Positions 36,640 to 46,178 of a DNA stretch of 64,000 nt are shown here, one piece after another. Location: the NCBI RefSeq assembly GCF_009690845.1, contig NZ_VWSJ01000001.1:1-64000 (forward strand), in the 5' to 3' direction. The position numbers and the translations under genes were made by a program. The notes beneath the pieces are model-generated. The model was not told the origin of the DNA, did no database searches, and saw only the letters and a list, made by a program, of their open reading frames with translations. The DNA is from Campylobacter portucalensis. Its GTDB lineage: Bacteria > Campylobacterota > Campylobacteria > Campylobacterales > Campylobacteraceae. The number at the start of each line of letters is the position of its first letter. The first letter of the stretch is position 1.

Positions 36640-37418
36640 TGAAATTTGCAGTCATTGGAAATCCAATCTCTCACTCAATTTCACCAAGACTTCACAATTT
36701 TGCCATAAAAGAGCTAAATTTAAACGCCTTTTATGGTAGGATTTTGTTAGAAGATATCAATCAATTAAAAAAGCCTTTTGGCTATTTAAATGGTGCAAAT
36801 ATAACCGTTCCTTTTAAAGAAGAAGCAGTTCAAATTTGCGACTATCTGGATGTGCATTCTAAAAAAATCGGCTCAGTTAATACAATCATAAAAAACAAGG
36901 ATGAATTTTACGGATATAATACAGATGCTTTGGGTTTTTTAAAATCAATCAATGAATTTAAAAATATAAAATCAGCCCTTATTATAGGAGCTGGTGGAAC
37001 TGCTAGGGCTATGGCTTATACTTTAAATTTAAATAACATAAGAGTTGAGATAGTAAATAGAAGTCAAAAAAGAGCTGCAAATTTTAAAGATTTTGAATTT
37101 TTTACTTGGGAAAATTTTAAACCAAAAAGTTATGATTTAATCATAAATTCAACATCTGCAGGTTTAATTGATGATGAACTTCCTTTACCTTTTGATTTAT
37201 TAAAAGAAACGTTTGAAAAGGCTAAATTTGCTTACGAAGTGATTTATAATAAACCTACAAATTTTTTAAATTTAGCTAAAAGTTTAGACTTAATCACAAA
37301 AAATGGTAAAGATATGCTAATTTTTCAAGCAGCCTTAGCGTTAAATTTATTTTTTTCAAATAAACTTGATGAAGAAAAAATTATCTCATATATGAAAAAA
37401 GCTATAAATTTAAGATAA
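36636..37418 (+). CDS. aroE: Shikimate dehydrogenase (AroE)
   Basis: NADPH-dependent reduction of 3-dehydroshikimate in aromatic amino acid synthesis. The 260-residue protein opens FAVIGNPISHSISPRLHN (shikimate-binding SxS), has NGANITVPFKEEA with the catalytic lysine near residue 62, NTDALGFLKS near 95 and the Rossmann loop IIGAGGTARAM near 114. NSTSAGL and FQAALALNLFF follow. It is the last gene of the run; a 622-base gap follows. Confidence 0.95.
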   Translation: MMKFAVIGNPISHSISPRLHNFAIKELNLNAFYGRILLEDINQLKKPFGYLNGANITVPFKEEAVQICDYLDVHSKKIGSVNTIIKNKDEFYGYNTDALGFLKSINEFKNIKSALIIGAGGTARAMAYTLNLNNIRVEIVNRSQKRAANFKDFEFFTWENFKPKSYDLIINSTSAGLIDDELPLPFDLLKETFEKAKFAYEVIYNKPTNFLNLAKSLDLITKNGKDMLIFQAALALNLFFSNKLDEEKIISYMKKAINLR

Positions 37419-38040
37419 TTTCTGAGACTCCAAAAATCCAAACTCTAACAAATTAGCTTTTAAATTATGATTTTATTTATAAAAATAAGTATATTATCGC
37501 CATAAATTTATTTATAAACCACAAGAGTTACTAAAATTTAGAAAAACAAGTTTTAAATAAATTCAAATTCTAATACCAAAAGTGTGTGAAATTATTTATA
37601 AAAACATCTCTTTTTTTATTTTTTATGCAAAGGGTCGCAGTAAAGCTTAAGCGTTAAATTTAATAAAAGAATAGATTTTAACTCTAAAATCTCGCCATAA
37701 GCAATCTATTTTTGCAAACAGCGACTTTAGAAACAAAATAATATTAATGAATTTTATCCATATTATCATCCTAATTTTTAAAAATTTTAATCTGCTTGTA
37801 TGTAATGCTAGAAAATTAAGCTAAATTTATATTTACTATTTAAAATTAAAAAATCGACAAGATTTTATAGGACTTAAAAGTTATTTACATATTTTATAAA
37901 AAAACATTTTGTGAAGTTGTCAAATAGATAAGTTTTGATTTTATTTGAGATTTAAACAAAAAGTAAGTTAAATTTGACTAAAATTGCACTTATAAATACA
38001 AATATACTACAAATTTAATATTCCAATATTAAGAGGACAG
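37419..38040. other. 622-base gene-free region between aroE and rho
   Basis: AT-rich with stops in all frames and no recognisable protein fragment. It contains a separated inverted repeat, AATAGATT at 37670-37677 and AATCTATT at 37703-37710, the second arm running into TTTTG, which could be a weak terminator or part of a small RNA. The last 50 bases carry the rho promoter and a clear AGAGGA ribosome-binding site. Confidence 0.6.
38003..38008 (+). promoter_or_regulatory. Candidate -10 box (TATACT) for rho
   Basis: TATACT 33 bases before the rho ATG, with a second TATAAA at 37991-37996. Confidence 0.4.
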
Positions 38041-39333
38041 ATGGAAAACGGAAAAAAGCAAAGAACACATGTTCCAGTTGATGGGCATAAGATAGAAGAT
38101 TTAAGAATTTTAGATATCGACTCTTTAGTTGATATCGCAACTCAAATGGGTATAGAAAATCCGAGTGAATTTAGAAGACAAGAGCTAGTTTTTGAGATTT
38201 TAAAGACTCAAACAAAACAGGGTGGTTTTATACTTTTTACGGGAATTTTAGAAGTTACAAATGAAGGCTATGGTTTTTTAAGAGGGATTGATTCAAATTT
38301 AAGCGATAGTTTAAATGATGCTTATGTAAGTCTTTCTCAAATTCGTAAATTTGCACTTCGTGTTGGTGATATCGTAACAGGACAGGTAAGAGAGCCAAAA
38401 GATCAAGAGAAGTATTATGCGCTTTTAAAAATAGAGGCAATTAATTATAAAACTATTCAAGAAGCTCGTCAAAGACCTCTTTTTGATAATCTAACACCGC
38501 TTTTTCCAACAAAACAGTTAAAATTAGAATACGAATCCATAAAATTAACTGGTAGAATTTTAGATCTTTTTACTCCGATTGGCAAGGGTCAAAGAGGATT
38601 GATTGTTGCTCCGCCAAAAAGTGGTAAAACAGAGCTTATGAAAGAGTTAGCTCACGGAATAGCTAAAAATCATCCAGAAGTTGAACTTTTAGTTTTATTG
38701 GTAGATGAAAGACCTGAAGAAGTTACTGATATGCAACGCTCTGTTAAAGGTGAAGTTTTTAGCTCAACTTTTGACGAACCAGCGATCAATCATGTCAGAG
38801 TTTCGGAGCTTGTGATAGAAAAAGCAAAAAGAGCAGTTGAGATGAAAAAAGATGTTGTGATTTTATTAGATAGTATCACAAGACTTGCAAGAGCTTACAA
38901 TACAGTTACGCCAAGTAGCGGTAAAGTTTTAAGTGGCGGGGTTGATGCAAATGCTCTTCATAAGCCAAAAAGATTTTTTGGTGCAGCAAGAAATATAGAA
39001 GAAGGCGGCAGTTTAACTATTATAGCAACAGCTTTAATTGATACAGGTTCAAAGATGGATGAAGTTATTTTTGAAGAGTTTAAAGGCACAGGAAATAGTG
39101 AGATTTTGCTTGATAGAAGCATTAGCGAAAGAAGAATTTATCCAGCTATAAATATCTTAAAAAGTAGCACTAGAAAAGAAGAGCTTTTACAAGAGCCTGA
39201 TTTATTGCAAAAAGTTTGGGCGCTTAGATCTGCAATTGCGACAATGGACGATATAGAAGCACTTAAATTTTTATACTCAAAAATGCTAAAAACAAAAGAT
39301 AACGAAGAGCTTTTATCTATAATGAATGAGTAG
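38041..39333 (+). CDS. rho: Transcription termination factor Rho
   Basis: Hexameric RNA-dependent ATPase that ends transcription and releases untranslated RNA. The 430-residue protein has the Rho N-terminal helical domain, the cold-shock-like RNA-binding domain (GYGFLRG near residue 78), Walker [11 protein letters not shown] near 196 (Rho normally has PPKAGKT), Walker [17 protein letters not shown] near 278, Q-loop [21 protein letters not shown] and R-loop GTGNSEI. Length is normal for the group. Confidence 0.97.
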   Translation: MENGKKQRTHVPVDGHKIEDLRILDIDSLVDIATQMGIENPSEFRRQELVFEILKTQTKQGGFILFTGILEVTNEGYGFLRGIDSNLSDSLNDAYVSLSQIRKFALRVGDIVTGQVREPKDQEKYYALLKIEAINYKTIQEARQRPLFDNLTPLFPTKQLKLEYESIKLTGRILDLFTPIGKGQRGLIVAPPKSGKTELMKELAHGIAKNHPEVELLVLLVDERPEEVTDMQRSVKGEVFSSTFDEPAINHVRVSELVIEKAKRAVEMKKDVVILLDSITRLARAYNTVTPSSGKVLSGGVDANALHKPKRFFGAARNIEEGGSLTIIATALIDTGSKMDEVIFEEFKGTGNSEILLDRSISERRIYPAINILKSSTRKEELLQEPDLLQKVWALRSAIATMDDIEALKFLYSKMLKTKDNEELLSIMNE

Positions 39334-39987
39334 ATGATGGGTAGAATTTTATATTTTTTTATTTTTATTTGTTTAAATTTATATGCTGAAGGGCTTTTAA
39401 GCGTTTATGGCAAAGGTAGTTTAAAAGTAGATCCAGATAGTTTGATAGTATCGATGCAAATTTTTACTCAAGGTAAAAATTTAGTTGATGCTAAAGATAA
39501 AAATGATGAAATTTCAAAAAAAGTAGAAGAAATTTTATATAAAAACGGTATTGAAAAAGATCAAATTCAAATAGAAAATTTAAATATCTACTCAAGACAA
39601 GATTATGAAAGCAAGGATTTAAATTCTAAATTTTATGAGGCTAGCAAAAACATAAATTTACACCTTAAAACTTTGCAAAATCACATCGATTTAATAAATT
39701 CTCTACTCAAAATAGGCATTAGTTCTATAAATTTAAACTATACGAGATCTGATTTTAACAACCAAAAAAATTTAGCCCTGCAAGAGGCTTTAAAAGAAGC
39801 AAAACAAAAAGCAGTTATGTTAGCAACAACAGCAAATAAAAATTTAGGAGATATTTTGGAAATAGAGGAGTTAATTAGCAATACTTTACCTTATTTTACT
39901 AAGTCTGCACAGGATTTTAGTGAAAATTTAAACGGAGTGATTATTGTTGATTCAAAAGTAAAAGTAAAATTTAAGCTAAATCCGTGA
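39334..39987 (+). CDS. SIMPL-domain (DUF541) exported protein
   Basis: A 217-residue protein with an N-terminal signal peptide (RILYFFIFICLNLYA) and a periplasmic SIMPL domain: LLSVYGKGSLKVDPDSLIVS near the mature N-terminus and LQEALKEAKQKAVMLATTAN near residue 150 are typical. The family is widespread; its function is poorly known. Two ATGs sit together (39334, 39337); the second is equally possible. The start follows the rho stop directly and the end overlaps dnaX. Confidence 0.82.
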   Translation: MMGRILYFFIFICLNLYAEGLLSVYGKGSLKVDPDSLIVSMQIFTQGKNLVDAKDKNDEISKKVEEILYKNGIEKDQIQIENLNIYSRQDYESKDLNSKFYEASKNINLHLKTLQNHIDLINSLLKIGISSINLNYTRSDFNNQKNLALQEALKEAKQKAVMLATTANKNLGDILEIEELISNTLPYFTKSAQDFSENLNGVIIVDSKVKVKFKLNP

Positions 39988-41543
39988 AACAAGTTTTATC
40001 ATTAAAATATAGACCTAGAAAATTTTCTGAGCTAATTGGACAAATAAGCGTTTCTAAAAGTCTATCTTATGCACTTGATAGTAATAATTTAGGACATGCT
40101 TATTTATTTAGCGGGCTTAGAGGAAGTGGCAAAACTTCAAGTGCTAGAATTTTTGCAAAATCAATGCTTTGCGAAAAAGGTATAAGCTCAAATCCTTGCA
40201 ATGAGTGCAGTAGCTGTTTGATGGCAAATTCATCAAATCATCCAGATATTATCGAGATTGATGCTGCAAGCCATAGAAAGATAGATGATATAAGAGATCT
40301 TATAGAGCAAACAAAATACGCTCCATCTATATCAAAATATAAAATTTTTATAATTGATGAGGTGCATATGCTTACAAAAGAGGCTTCAAATGCCTTTTTA
40401 AAAACGCTTGAAGAACCTCCTTATTATGTTAAATTTATCCTTGCCACAACAGATCCTTTAAAGCTTCCAGCTACGATATTGTCAAGAACTCAGCACTTTA
40501 GATTTAGAGCTATTTCTAAAAATTTAGTGATTGAACATTTAGAAAATATCTTAAAAAAAGAAAATGTTAATTATGAAAAAGAAGCACTGCAAATCATAGC
40601 TAGAACGGGCGAGGGATCTTTAAGGGATAGCATAACTTTGCTTGATCAAGGCATTAGTTTTAGTGGAGGAAATTTAACATCAAGTGCGGTTGCAAATATG
40701 CTAGGATTAATAGATCCAGCCAGGGTTGAAGAGATTTTAAATTTAATTATAAAAGGTGATAGAGAGCATTTAATAGAAGTGATTAAAGAGTTGCAAAATT
40801 ACGATGCACAGACTATTTTGGATGAAATGATTTCAAATTTAAAAGAGAAATTTTTAAATAGAGATTCAAAATTTAGCATTTTGATGTATGAGAGATTTTT
40901 TAGAATTTTAAGTGGTGCAAAAGGATTTTTAAGTCAAGGCAGTGATGATGGATTTACTTTGATGATGAGTATATTTTTGATGATGGAGGCACTAAATTTT
41001 AGAAGTATAGATGATGAAATTATGAAAATAAAAGAACAAAATGAGTCTTCAAAATCTATTCAAAACATCATCTCAAAACCTATTTATACAGAAAAAAAAG
41101 ATGAAATTTCACCAACTTATGATATGTTTTTAAAAAATATATATGATAGAAATTATGAGCTTGGCGAGTGTTTTGAAAAATCGGTTGAATTTGTTGATTT
41201 TAAGGATAATACTCTATTTTTAATAACACACGCTAAAGGTAAAGATCAAGAAATTTTAAGAAAATCTTCAAGGGCTATTATTGAGGTTTTGAAAAAAACA
41301 TTTAGAGATGATACAAAAATCAACATCTCGGCTTCAAAAACTCAAAATAACAAGATAAATAATGAATTAGAAAATTTTGAGAAATTAAATGAAACAACTC
41401 ATCAAAATATCCAAAATTTAAAAGAAAAAAATAGCGAAATCATAAGCCAGATGATAAGCTCAAATTCGTTTAAATTAAAAAGCGATGAGCAAAAATTTAA
41501 TCAGTTTAAAAAGTATTTTGGCGAACCAAAAACTAGCGAGTAA
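39984..41543 (+). CDS. dnaX: DNA polymerase III subunit gamma/tau (DnaX)
   Basis: Clamp-loader ATPase. The start is GTG at 39984, overlapping the SIMPL gene stop as GTGA. The 519-residue protein opens LSLKYRPRKFSELIGQ, has Walker A GLRGSGKTSSARIF near residue 44, the zinc module CNECSSC near 73, Walker B IFIIDEVHML near 115 and the SRC-type sensor LSRTQHFRF. The C-terminal 150 residues are variable tau sequence. I see no A-rich slip site with a nearby hairpin that would clearly make a separate gamma form. Confidence 0.94.
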   Translation: MKQVLSLKYRPRKFSELIGQISVSKSLSYALDSNNLGHAYLFSGLRGSGKTSSARIFAKSMLCEKGISSNPCNECSSCLMANSSNHPDIIEIDAASHRKIDDIRDLIEQTKYAPSISKYKIFIIDEVHMLTKEASNAFLKTLEEPPYYVKFILATTDPLKLPATILSRTQHFRFRAISKNLVIEHLENILKKENVNYEKEALQIIARTGEGSLRDSITLLDQGISFSGGNLTSSAVANMLGLIDPARVEEILNLIIKGDREHLIEVIKELQNYDAQTILDEMISNLKEKFLNRDSKFSILMYERFFRILSGAKGFLSQGSDDGFTLMMSIFLMMEALNFRSIDDEIMKIKEQNESSKSIQNIISKPIYTEKKDEISPTYDMFLKNIYDRNYELGECFEKSVEFVDFKDNTLFLITHAKGKDQEILRKSSRAIIEVLKKTFRDDTKINISASKTQNNKINNELENFEKLNETTHQNIQNLKEKNSEIISQMISSNSFKLKSDEQKFNQFKKYFGEPKTSE

Positions 41544-41754
41544 TTTTTGGATTTTTATTTTTATTGTAATAAATTTGTGATTTTTGTTTAACATAATGAT
41601 AATATTTTTTTTAAAAATTAAAAGCGTGTTTAAATTTAAAAGATTTAAACCGCCACCCCTTTCTTTTTATATTTTTCATACTTTTAAATACTCTTAAAAT
41701 GCGATTTAATTTAGATTAAATTTAACTTTTAACAAAAGATTTATAATTTTACCG
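41544..41754. other. Gene-free AT-rich stretch after dnaX
   Basis: No open frame or stable hairpin recognised. It includes ACCGCCACCCC at about 41649, unusually C-rich for this DNA. Probably the eroded left flank of the insertion-sequence remnant. Confidence 0.5.
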
Positions 41755-42345
41755 ATGAAAAATATATCATTTAAGAATTTTAAAGGTTAAATTTAGAAAA
41801 ATATTAAGTATTTTTGCAAAGAAAAAGGAACCACAAAAATATTAAAACCAATAGTCGTTATAAATAACTTTATAGAAATTTATCAAAAAATAGAATTTAA
41901 TGATAAATGAGTGTGAGAAAATTTCTAAATTTAGTGGCGAGATAGAAATAAATGAGAGTTTTTTAGAATTAAAAGAGTTCGTGGCAAAAGAGAAAAAACT
42001 CCTTTTTGGAATACTAAAAAAGTAATTAAAAACTGCTTTAGCGAAGAATTAATCTATTTTAAAGGGATTTATCTAATTAGACAATAGTGTAATTTATTGG
42101 ATAGTTTATTGTATTATGGAATTAAAGAGTAAAGTAGTGTAAAGATGTTTTTGCAAATGACAAAAATCACATTAATGAAATAGAAAATTTCATAAACATA
42201 GATTAAGTAAATTTAAAGGTTTGCATTGAGATAATTTTATTCTACACTTAAAAGAGTGTGACTAGATACAATATAAAAAAGATGTAAAGATTCATATAAG
42301 ATATTATAAAATTAATAAGAGAAAATCCAATTGAGCTAAAATTTT
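41755..42345 (+). pseudogene. Fossil IS1595-type transposase (copy 1)
   Basis: Plus-strand fragments of one transposase appear in several frames with stops between them. In order: ISFKNFKG at the start; KFSGEIEINES, which matches the GEIEVDES catalytic region of IS1595/ISXO2-like transposases; LLFGILKK, matching the FGLLKR segment; NDKNHINEIENF, matching NxxHINxIExFW near the last catalytic residue; then ILHLKECD, matching the FYLHLKECEFRYN tail. The order and spacing fit a protein of about 200 residues, now dead. Terminal inverted repeats are not recognisable. Confidence 0.75.
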
Positions 42346-42500
42346 TATTTAGCAAACGATTGCAGTTGAAGAAAATCAAATTTTCATTTTATGCCCATAA
42401 ATTATCTCTCTAAAAATAAAAAATGTTTGTTTAAATTATTATGATTGTTTTATTTGTAGCATTGATATGTAAAATAGTATTATAACCTTAGTTTAAGAAT

Positions 42501-42527
42501 TATAAAGCCTAAGATTTAGGCTTTATA
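42501..42527 (-). terminator. Intrinsic terminator of the outer-membrane barrel gene
   Basis: TATAAAGCCTAA and TTAGGCTTTATA form a perfect 12-base-pair stem with a 3-base loop, 17 bases beyond the stop of the minus-strand gene, followed by AATTCTT. The G/C-containing core makes it one of the strongest hairpins in the window. Confidence 0.75.
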
Positions 42528-42543
42528 GAAGCTATTTTTAAAT

Positions 42544-43107
42544 TTAGAAATAAAAAGAGTAGCCAAGGTATTGTTTAACCATCCTAAATTTAGCGTGATC
42601 GCCATTTTGGTCATAAATTTTTATAAGATCATACTTTAAACCAGTCTCGATACCATGGTGATCTGCTACGATATACTCTAAACCTAGTTTTGTGCCTACT
42701 AACCAAAGACTTTCACTATTCACAAGCCCTACTAAGGACTTATTATTTACAAATCCTTGTACTTTTGCTTTAGATTGACCATACCCCATATAAGAACCAA
42801 ATACTGCTTTGAGATTATCTGCAATCTCTGGAGTAGTGTCAAGACCTATGTATAGGTTACGCGTTGTAGCTTTTACTTCTGTAGATATTTTATTGTTACT
42901 ATAATCCTTTTCTTCAAATCTTGTATAATCATAAGCACCATAAACCCTAAAATCACCAAAGCTATAACCACCTTTTGCACCTAGTGCTGGACCTTGGTTA
43001 AAAAATTCATAGCCACCCTCAACGCCCACAAAAGCTCTTTCATGTGCATTTATCGATGAAGCAAACAATAAACTAGCAATAAAACTAATTTTGACTAAAT
43101 TTTTCAT
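42544..43107 (-). CDS. Outer membrane beta-barrel protein
   Basis: A 187-residue protein with a signal peptide (NLVKISFIASLLFASSINA) and a mature part of alternating hydrophobic/polar strands: FVGVEGGYEFF, GAKGGYSFGDFRVYGAYDY, NLYIGLDTTPE, VFGSYMGYGQSKA, LVGTKLGLEYI, ending in YLGYSFYF with the C-terminal phenylalanine expected of barrels assembled by BamA. It is the OmpA-barrel/opacity-type size (eight strands). Function unknown; surface exposure is likely. The region upstream has a G9 tract directly before its -10 box, so expression may phase-vary. It is flanked by a fossil transposase. Confidence 0.85.
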   Translation of the reverse strand: MKNLVKISFIASLLFASSINAHERAFVGVEGGYEFFNQGPALGAKGGYSFGDFRVYGAYDYTRFEEKDYSNNKISTEVKATTRNLYIGLDTTPEIADNLKAVFGSYMGYGQSKAKVQGFVNNKSLVGLVNSESLWLVGTKLGLEYIVADHHGIETGLKYDLIKIYDQNGDHAKFRMVKQYLGYSFYF

Positions 43108-43141
43108 TTTTTCTCTTTCATTAAAATAAATTTTAATTGTA

Positions 43142-43147
43142 ATTTTA
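43142..43147 (-). promoter_or_regulatory. Candidate -10 box (TAAAAT) directly after a G9 tract, for the barrel protein
   Basis: On the minus strand TAAAAT follows nine Gs without a gap, 35 bases before the ATG. Upstream is TTTTTTAGC as a possible -35-like region. The G run would then lie in the spacer and its length would set promoter geometry. Confidence 0.5.
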
Positions 43148-43156
43148 CCCCCCCCC
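43148..43156 (-). repeat. G9 homopolymer tract in the barrel-gene promoter region
   Basis: Nine C on the plus strand, nine G on the gene strand. It is intergenic, so slippage would affect transcription rather than reading frame. Confidence 0.85.
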
Positions 43157-43431
43157 TAAAGTTAGCTAAAAAATGAGTGAAAATTAAAAATTTAGAGCGG
43201 AATTATGATAATTTTAATTTATAAGTTTTAAAATATTATAAAATTTTGTTGATATCTTGTGATAAAAACGATCAAACTAATTTATACGAAATATAAAAAT
43301 AAAATTTCTAAAGTGCATATTAAATTAAACTAGCCAAAAATTATATTTCAAGCATATTATTTAGAAAAATTTATATATTTAAGCCATAACGCCATTAATT
43401 AATAAAATTTAGCATTTTATGGCTATTTTAC

Positions 43432-44481
43432 TTACTCGCCAAATAAAGACTTAAGATCTTTTACAACTTGATTTTCGCTTGTGCTGTTTTCTATCAATTC
43501 TATTTCGTACCCACTTAACATAGAAGCAAGGCGTATATTCATCCCCTCTTTACCAATTGCTTTACTTTTTTGATCGCTATTTATATATACTTTTGCTTTT
43601 TTTTCATCTATTTTAACTGAATTTGCAATAGCTGGAGAAATGGCTCTTGATACTAAAATTTCAGGACTCGAAGAGTATTCAAAAACATCTATATTTTCTC
43701 CATTTAGTTCTTTGCTTACAGCATCTATCCTAACTCCTTTAACTCCTACACAAGCACCTATTGGATCGATATTTGGATTGATTGAAAGAAGAGATACTTT
43801 TGCTTTTCTTCCTGGAATTCTAGAGCATGATTTTATGATTACATTTTTATCTTTTATCTCTGGTACTTGAATTTCAAGCATAGCCTCTAAAAATCTTGGA
43901 CTCGTCCTTGAAACTTCTATTTTTATACCTTGTTTTTTATCCACCCAAACACGCTTAATCACGGCTCTTACGATATCACCTACTTTAAAATTTTCGTTTT
44001 TGATTCTATTTTTTCTTGGCATAAAAACTTTTAAATCATCTATTTCTATAAAAGTTGTTTCATCTTTGTCTATATGAATTACGCTACCAAAAATCAAGCT
44101 TCCAACTTTATTACTCCAACTTTTTAAAATTTTTTCTTCTAGCAATCTTTGTATGTGATAATTTAATTCTTTTGATAGACATTCAGATGCTGTTCTTCCA
44201 AATTCATTTAAATTTATATCAAATTTTATCTCATCTAAATTTTCAACTTCAAGATCTATTTTTTTAGCATCATCTAGTGTAATTTGTTCGCCAACAATGG
44301 CCTTTTTAAATAGTTTAATATTTTTCGCATTTTCATCATAAAGAGCCTCGTATTCGTAATCTTGACCAAATAATCTTTTTGCAGTATTGATAAATGATAT
44401 CAACACTTTTTGCTTAACATCTTCAAAATCTAAGCCTTTTTCATTTGCGATAGATTCTATTATGTCATTAATTTTTTCCAT
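43432..44481 (-). CDS. nusA: Transcription elongation/termination factor NusA
   Basis: Binds RNA polymerase and modulates pausing, termination and antitermination. The 349-residue protein has the N-terminal polymerase-binding domain (about 1-130), an S1 domain (SLIFGSVIHIDKDE ... FMPRKNR, about 128-200), and two KH domains including RIPGRKAKVSLLS, DPIGACVGVKGVRIDAVSKELNGE (split across the turn) and SKAIGKEGMNIRLASMLSGY. The C-terminal acidic repeats of E. coli NusA are absent, as usual outside gammaproteobacteria. It has its own TATAAT. Confidence 0.95.
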   Translation of the reverse strand: MEKINDIIESIANEKGLDFEDVKQKVLISFINTAKRLFGQDYEYEALYDENAKNIKLFKKAIVGEQITLDDAKKIDLEVENLDEIKFDINLNEFGRTASECLSKELNYHIQRLLEEKILKSWSNKVGSLIFGSVIHIDKDETTFIEIDDLKVFMPRKNRIKNENFKVGDIVRAVIKRVWVDKKQGIKIEVSRTSPRFLEAMLEIQVPEIKDKNVIIKSCSRIPGRKAKVSLLSINPNIDPIGACVGVKGVRIDAVSKELNGENIDVFEYSSSPEILVSRAISPAIANSVKIDEKKAKVYINSDQKSKAIGKEGMNIRLASMLSGYEIELIENSTSENQVVKDLKSLFGE

Positions 44482-44532
44482 CTTTTTCCTTTAACAATAA
44501 TATTTTTGAGATTAAAATTTTGCAAGGATTTG

Positions 44533-44538
44533 ATTATA
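44533..44538 (-). promoter_or_regulatory. Candidate -10 box (TATAAT) for nusA
   Basis: TATAAT on the minus strand, 52 bases before the nusA ATG, in the gap divergent to the HP0268-like gene. Confidence 0.5.
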
Positions 44539-44604
44539 CTACTTTTACCCTTTTATTTTCTTTAAAATTATAAATTTTTAAACTCATTTTTACATAAAAT
44601 TTGA

Positions 44605-44610
44605 TATACT
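44605..44610 (+). promoter_or_regulatory. Candidate -10 box (TATACT) for the HP0268-like gene and miaB
   Basis: TTGATATACT on the plus strand, 31 bases before the ATG, followed by the AAAGGAT ribosome-binding site. Confidence 0.5.
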
Positions 44611-44640
44611 TACAAATTTAAAAAAGCTAAAGGATAAAAA

Positions 44641-44883
44641 ATGGAATTAAAATTAGCAAGAAAAGAGCCTGATAAATCTGGTGGAACAATAACATTAGAA
44701 AAAATAGAACAAGAAATTAAAAAAGCTGGTCAAAAGATTTTTTATTTTGATAGAGAAAATCAACACAAGGATCTTATTGCTTTAATTGAACATTTTGAAA
44801 GCAATGGAATGAGTGCTTATTTGCGTACCGTTAAATATGGGCTTGATGATAATGAATATATGTATGAGGTGCATATACTTTGA
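44641..44883 (+). CDS. HP0268-family small nuclease-like protein
   Basis: An 80-residue protein that resembles H. pylori HP0268, an epsilonproteobacterial family reported to have nicking/nuclease activity: [10 protein letters not shown] start, [21 protein letters not shown] in the middle and EYMYEVHIL at the end line up with the family pattern. It is soluble and has no cysteine. Its TGA overlaps the TTG start of miaB, so the two are translationally coupled. The in-cell role is not known. Confidence 0.82.
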   Translation: MELKLARKEPDKSGGTITLEKIEQEIKKAGQKIFYFDRENQHKDLIALIEHFESNGMSAYLRTVKYGLDDNEYMYEVHIL

Positions 44884-46178
44884 GTAAATTTTTGTTTATA
44901 CAAACTTTGGGCTGTGCTATGAATGTTAGGGATTCTGAGCATATAATTGCTGAGCTTCAAAAATCGGCCGATTATAAGCTTACTGATGACTTAACAAAAG
45001 CGGATTTGATTTTAATCAACACTTGCTCTGTTCGAGAAAAACCAGTCCATAAACTTTTTAGTGAAATTGGAGCTTTTGAAAAAGCAAAAAAAAGCGGTGC
45101 TAAAATAGGAGTTTTGGGTTGTACTGCAAGCCATCTTGGTGCTGAAATTTTCAAACGTGCTCCATATGTGGATTTTGTTTTGGGTGCAAGAAATACATCA
45201 AAAATAGTTGCAGCTCTAAATTCGCCTAAATTTATAAGTACTGATATTAATTATGATGATAGCGAGTATGCTTTTGGGGATTTTAGAAGCAGTCCATATA
45301 AAGCCTATGTAAATATAATGATAGGATGTGATAAAAAATGCACTTATTGTATAGTGCCACAAACTAGAGGTGATGAAATTTCTATACCTTTAAATTTGAT
45401 ATTAAAAGAGGTAGAAAAAGCAGCAACTAATGGAGCAAAAGAGATATTTTTGCTAGGACAAAATGTAAATAATTATGGAAAAAGATTTTCAAATTCGCAC
45501 AAAAAAGTTGATTTTAGTGATTTATTGAATGAGATTAGTCAAGTAAATGGGGTTGAGAGAATTCGATTTACAAGCCCACATCCGCTTCATATGGATGATA
45601 AATTTTTAGATGTTTTTGTAAATAATAATAAAATTTGCAAATCAATGCATATGCCTTTGCAGAGTGGCTCAACTAAAATTTTAAAAGATATGAAAAGAGG
45701 CTACACAAAAGAGTGGTTTTTAAATAGAGCTTTAAAACTTAGAAATATTTGTCCAGAAGTTTGTATAAGCACCGATATAATAGTGGCTTATCCAGGCGAA
45801 AGTAATGATGATTTTGAAGATACGATGGATGTTATAAATCAAGTTAAATTTGAACAAATTTTCTCTTTTAAATTTAGCCCTCGTCCGCTAACTCCAGCTG
45901 CAAATTTAATTCCAATTGAAGATAATATAGCAAGTATGCGTTTAAAAATGCTTCAAGATAGACATACTCAAATTTTAGATGAAATTATGCTAAAACAAAA
46001 TGGTAAAAAATTTGAAGTATATTTTGAAGAGCTTAGAGAAAATAATCAAGTAGCGGGCAGGACTTTTTCTAATTTTAGCGTTTTAGTAAAGGGAAGTGAA
46101 GAGCTTTTAGGTAAAATTTTAGAAGTTGAGATTATCGAGCCAAAAAGAATGGTTTTATATGGAAAAGTCATCTCTTAA
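44880..46178 (+). CDS. miaB: tRNA-2-methylthio-N6-dimethylallyladenosine synthase (MiaB)
   Basis: Radical SAM methylthiotransferase acting on A37 of tRNAs reading U-starting codons. Start is TTG at 44880 (TTGA overlap with the previous gene). The N-terminal UPF0004 domain has the auxiliary cluster cysteines in [16 protein letters not shown] and GCTASH; the radical SAM CxxxCxxC is GCDKKCTYC near residue 145; a TRAM domain ends the 432-residue protein. RimO, its ribosomal paralogue, is at 49194. The end overlaps the next gene by 20 bases. Confidence 0.95.
   Translation: MSKFLFIQTLGCAMNVRDSEHIIAELQKSADYKLTDDLTKADLILINTCSVREKPVHKLFSEIGAFEKAKKSGAKIGVLGCTASHLGAEIFKRAPYVDFVLGARNTSKIVAALNSPKFISTDINYDDSEYAFGDFRSSPYKAYVNIMIGCDKKCTYCIVPQTRGDEISIPLNLILKEVEKAATNGAKEIFLLGQNVNNYGKRFSNSHKKVDFSDLLNEISQVNGVERIRFTSPHPLHMDDKFLDVFVNNNKICKSMHMPLQSGSTKILKDMKRGYTKEWFLNRALKLRNICPEVCISTDIIVAYPGESNDDFEDTMDVINQVKFEQIFSFKFSPRPLTPAANLIPIEDNIASMRLKMLQDRHTQILDEIMLKQNGKKFEVYFEELRENNQVAGRTFSNFSVLVKGSEELLGKILEVEIIEPKRMVLYGKVIS

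Larger units (their letters stand above)
43108..43431. other. 324-base gap between nusA and the barrel gene
   Basis: Besides the G9 promoter, it contains AGCCATAA at 43382-43389 and TTATGGCT at 43417-43424, a perfect 8-base inverted repeat with a long AT-rich loop just after the nusA stop, possibly its terminator. No coding sequence is recognisable. Confidence 0.5.

Noticed and set aside
39984-41543. Programmed frameshift in dnaX making a separate gamma subunit
   Set aside because: I found no convincing A-rich slip site followed by a hairpin at the end of the ATPase core.
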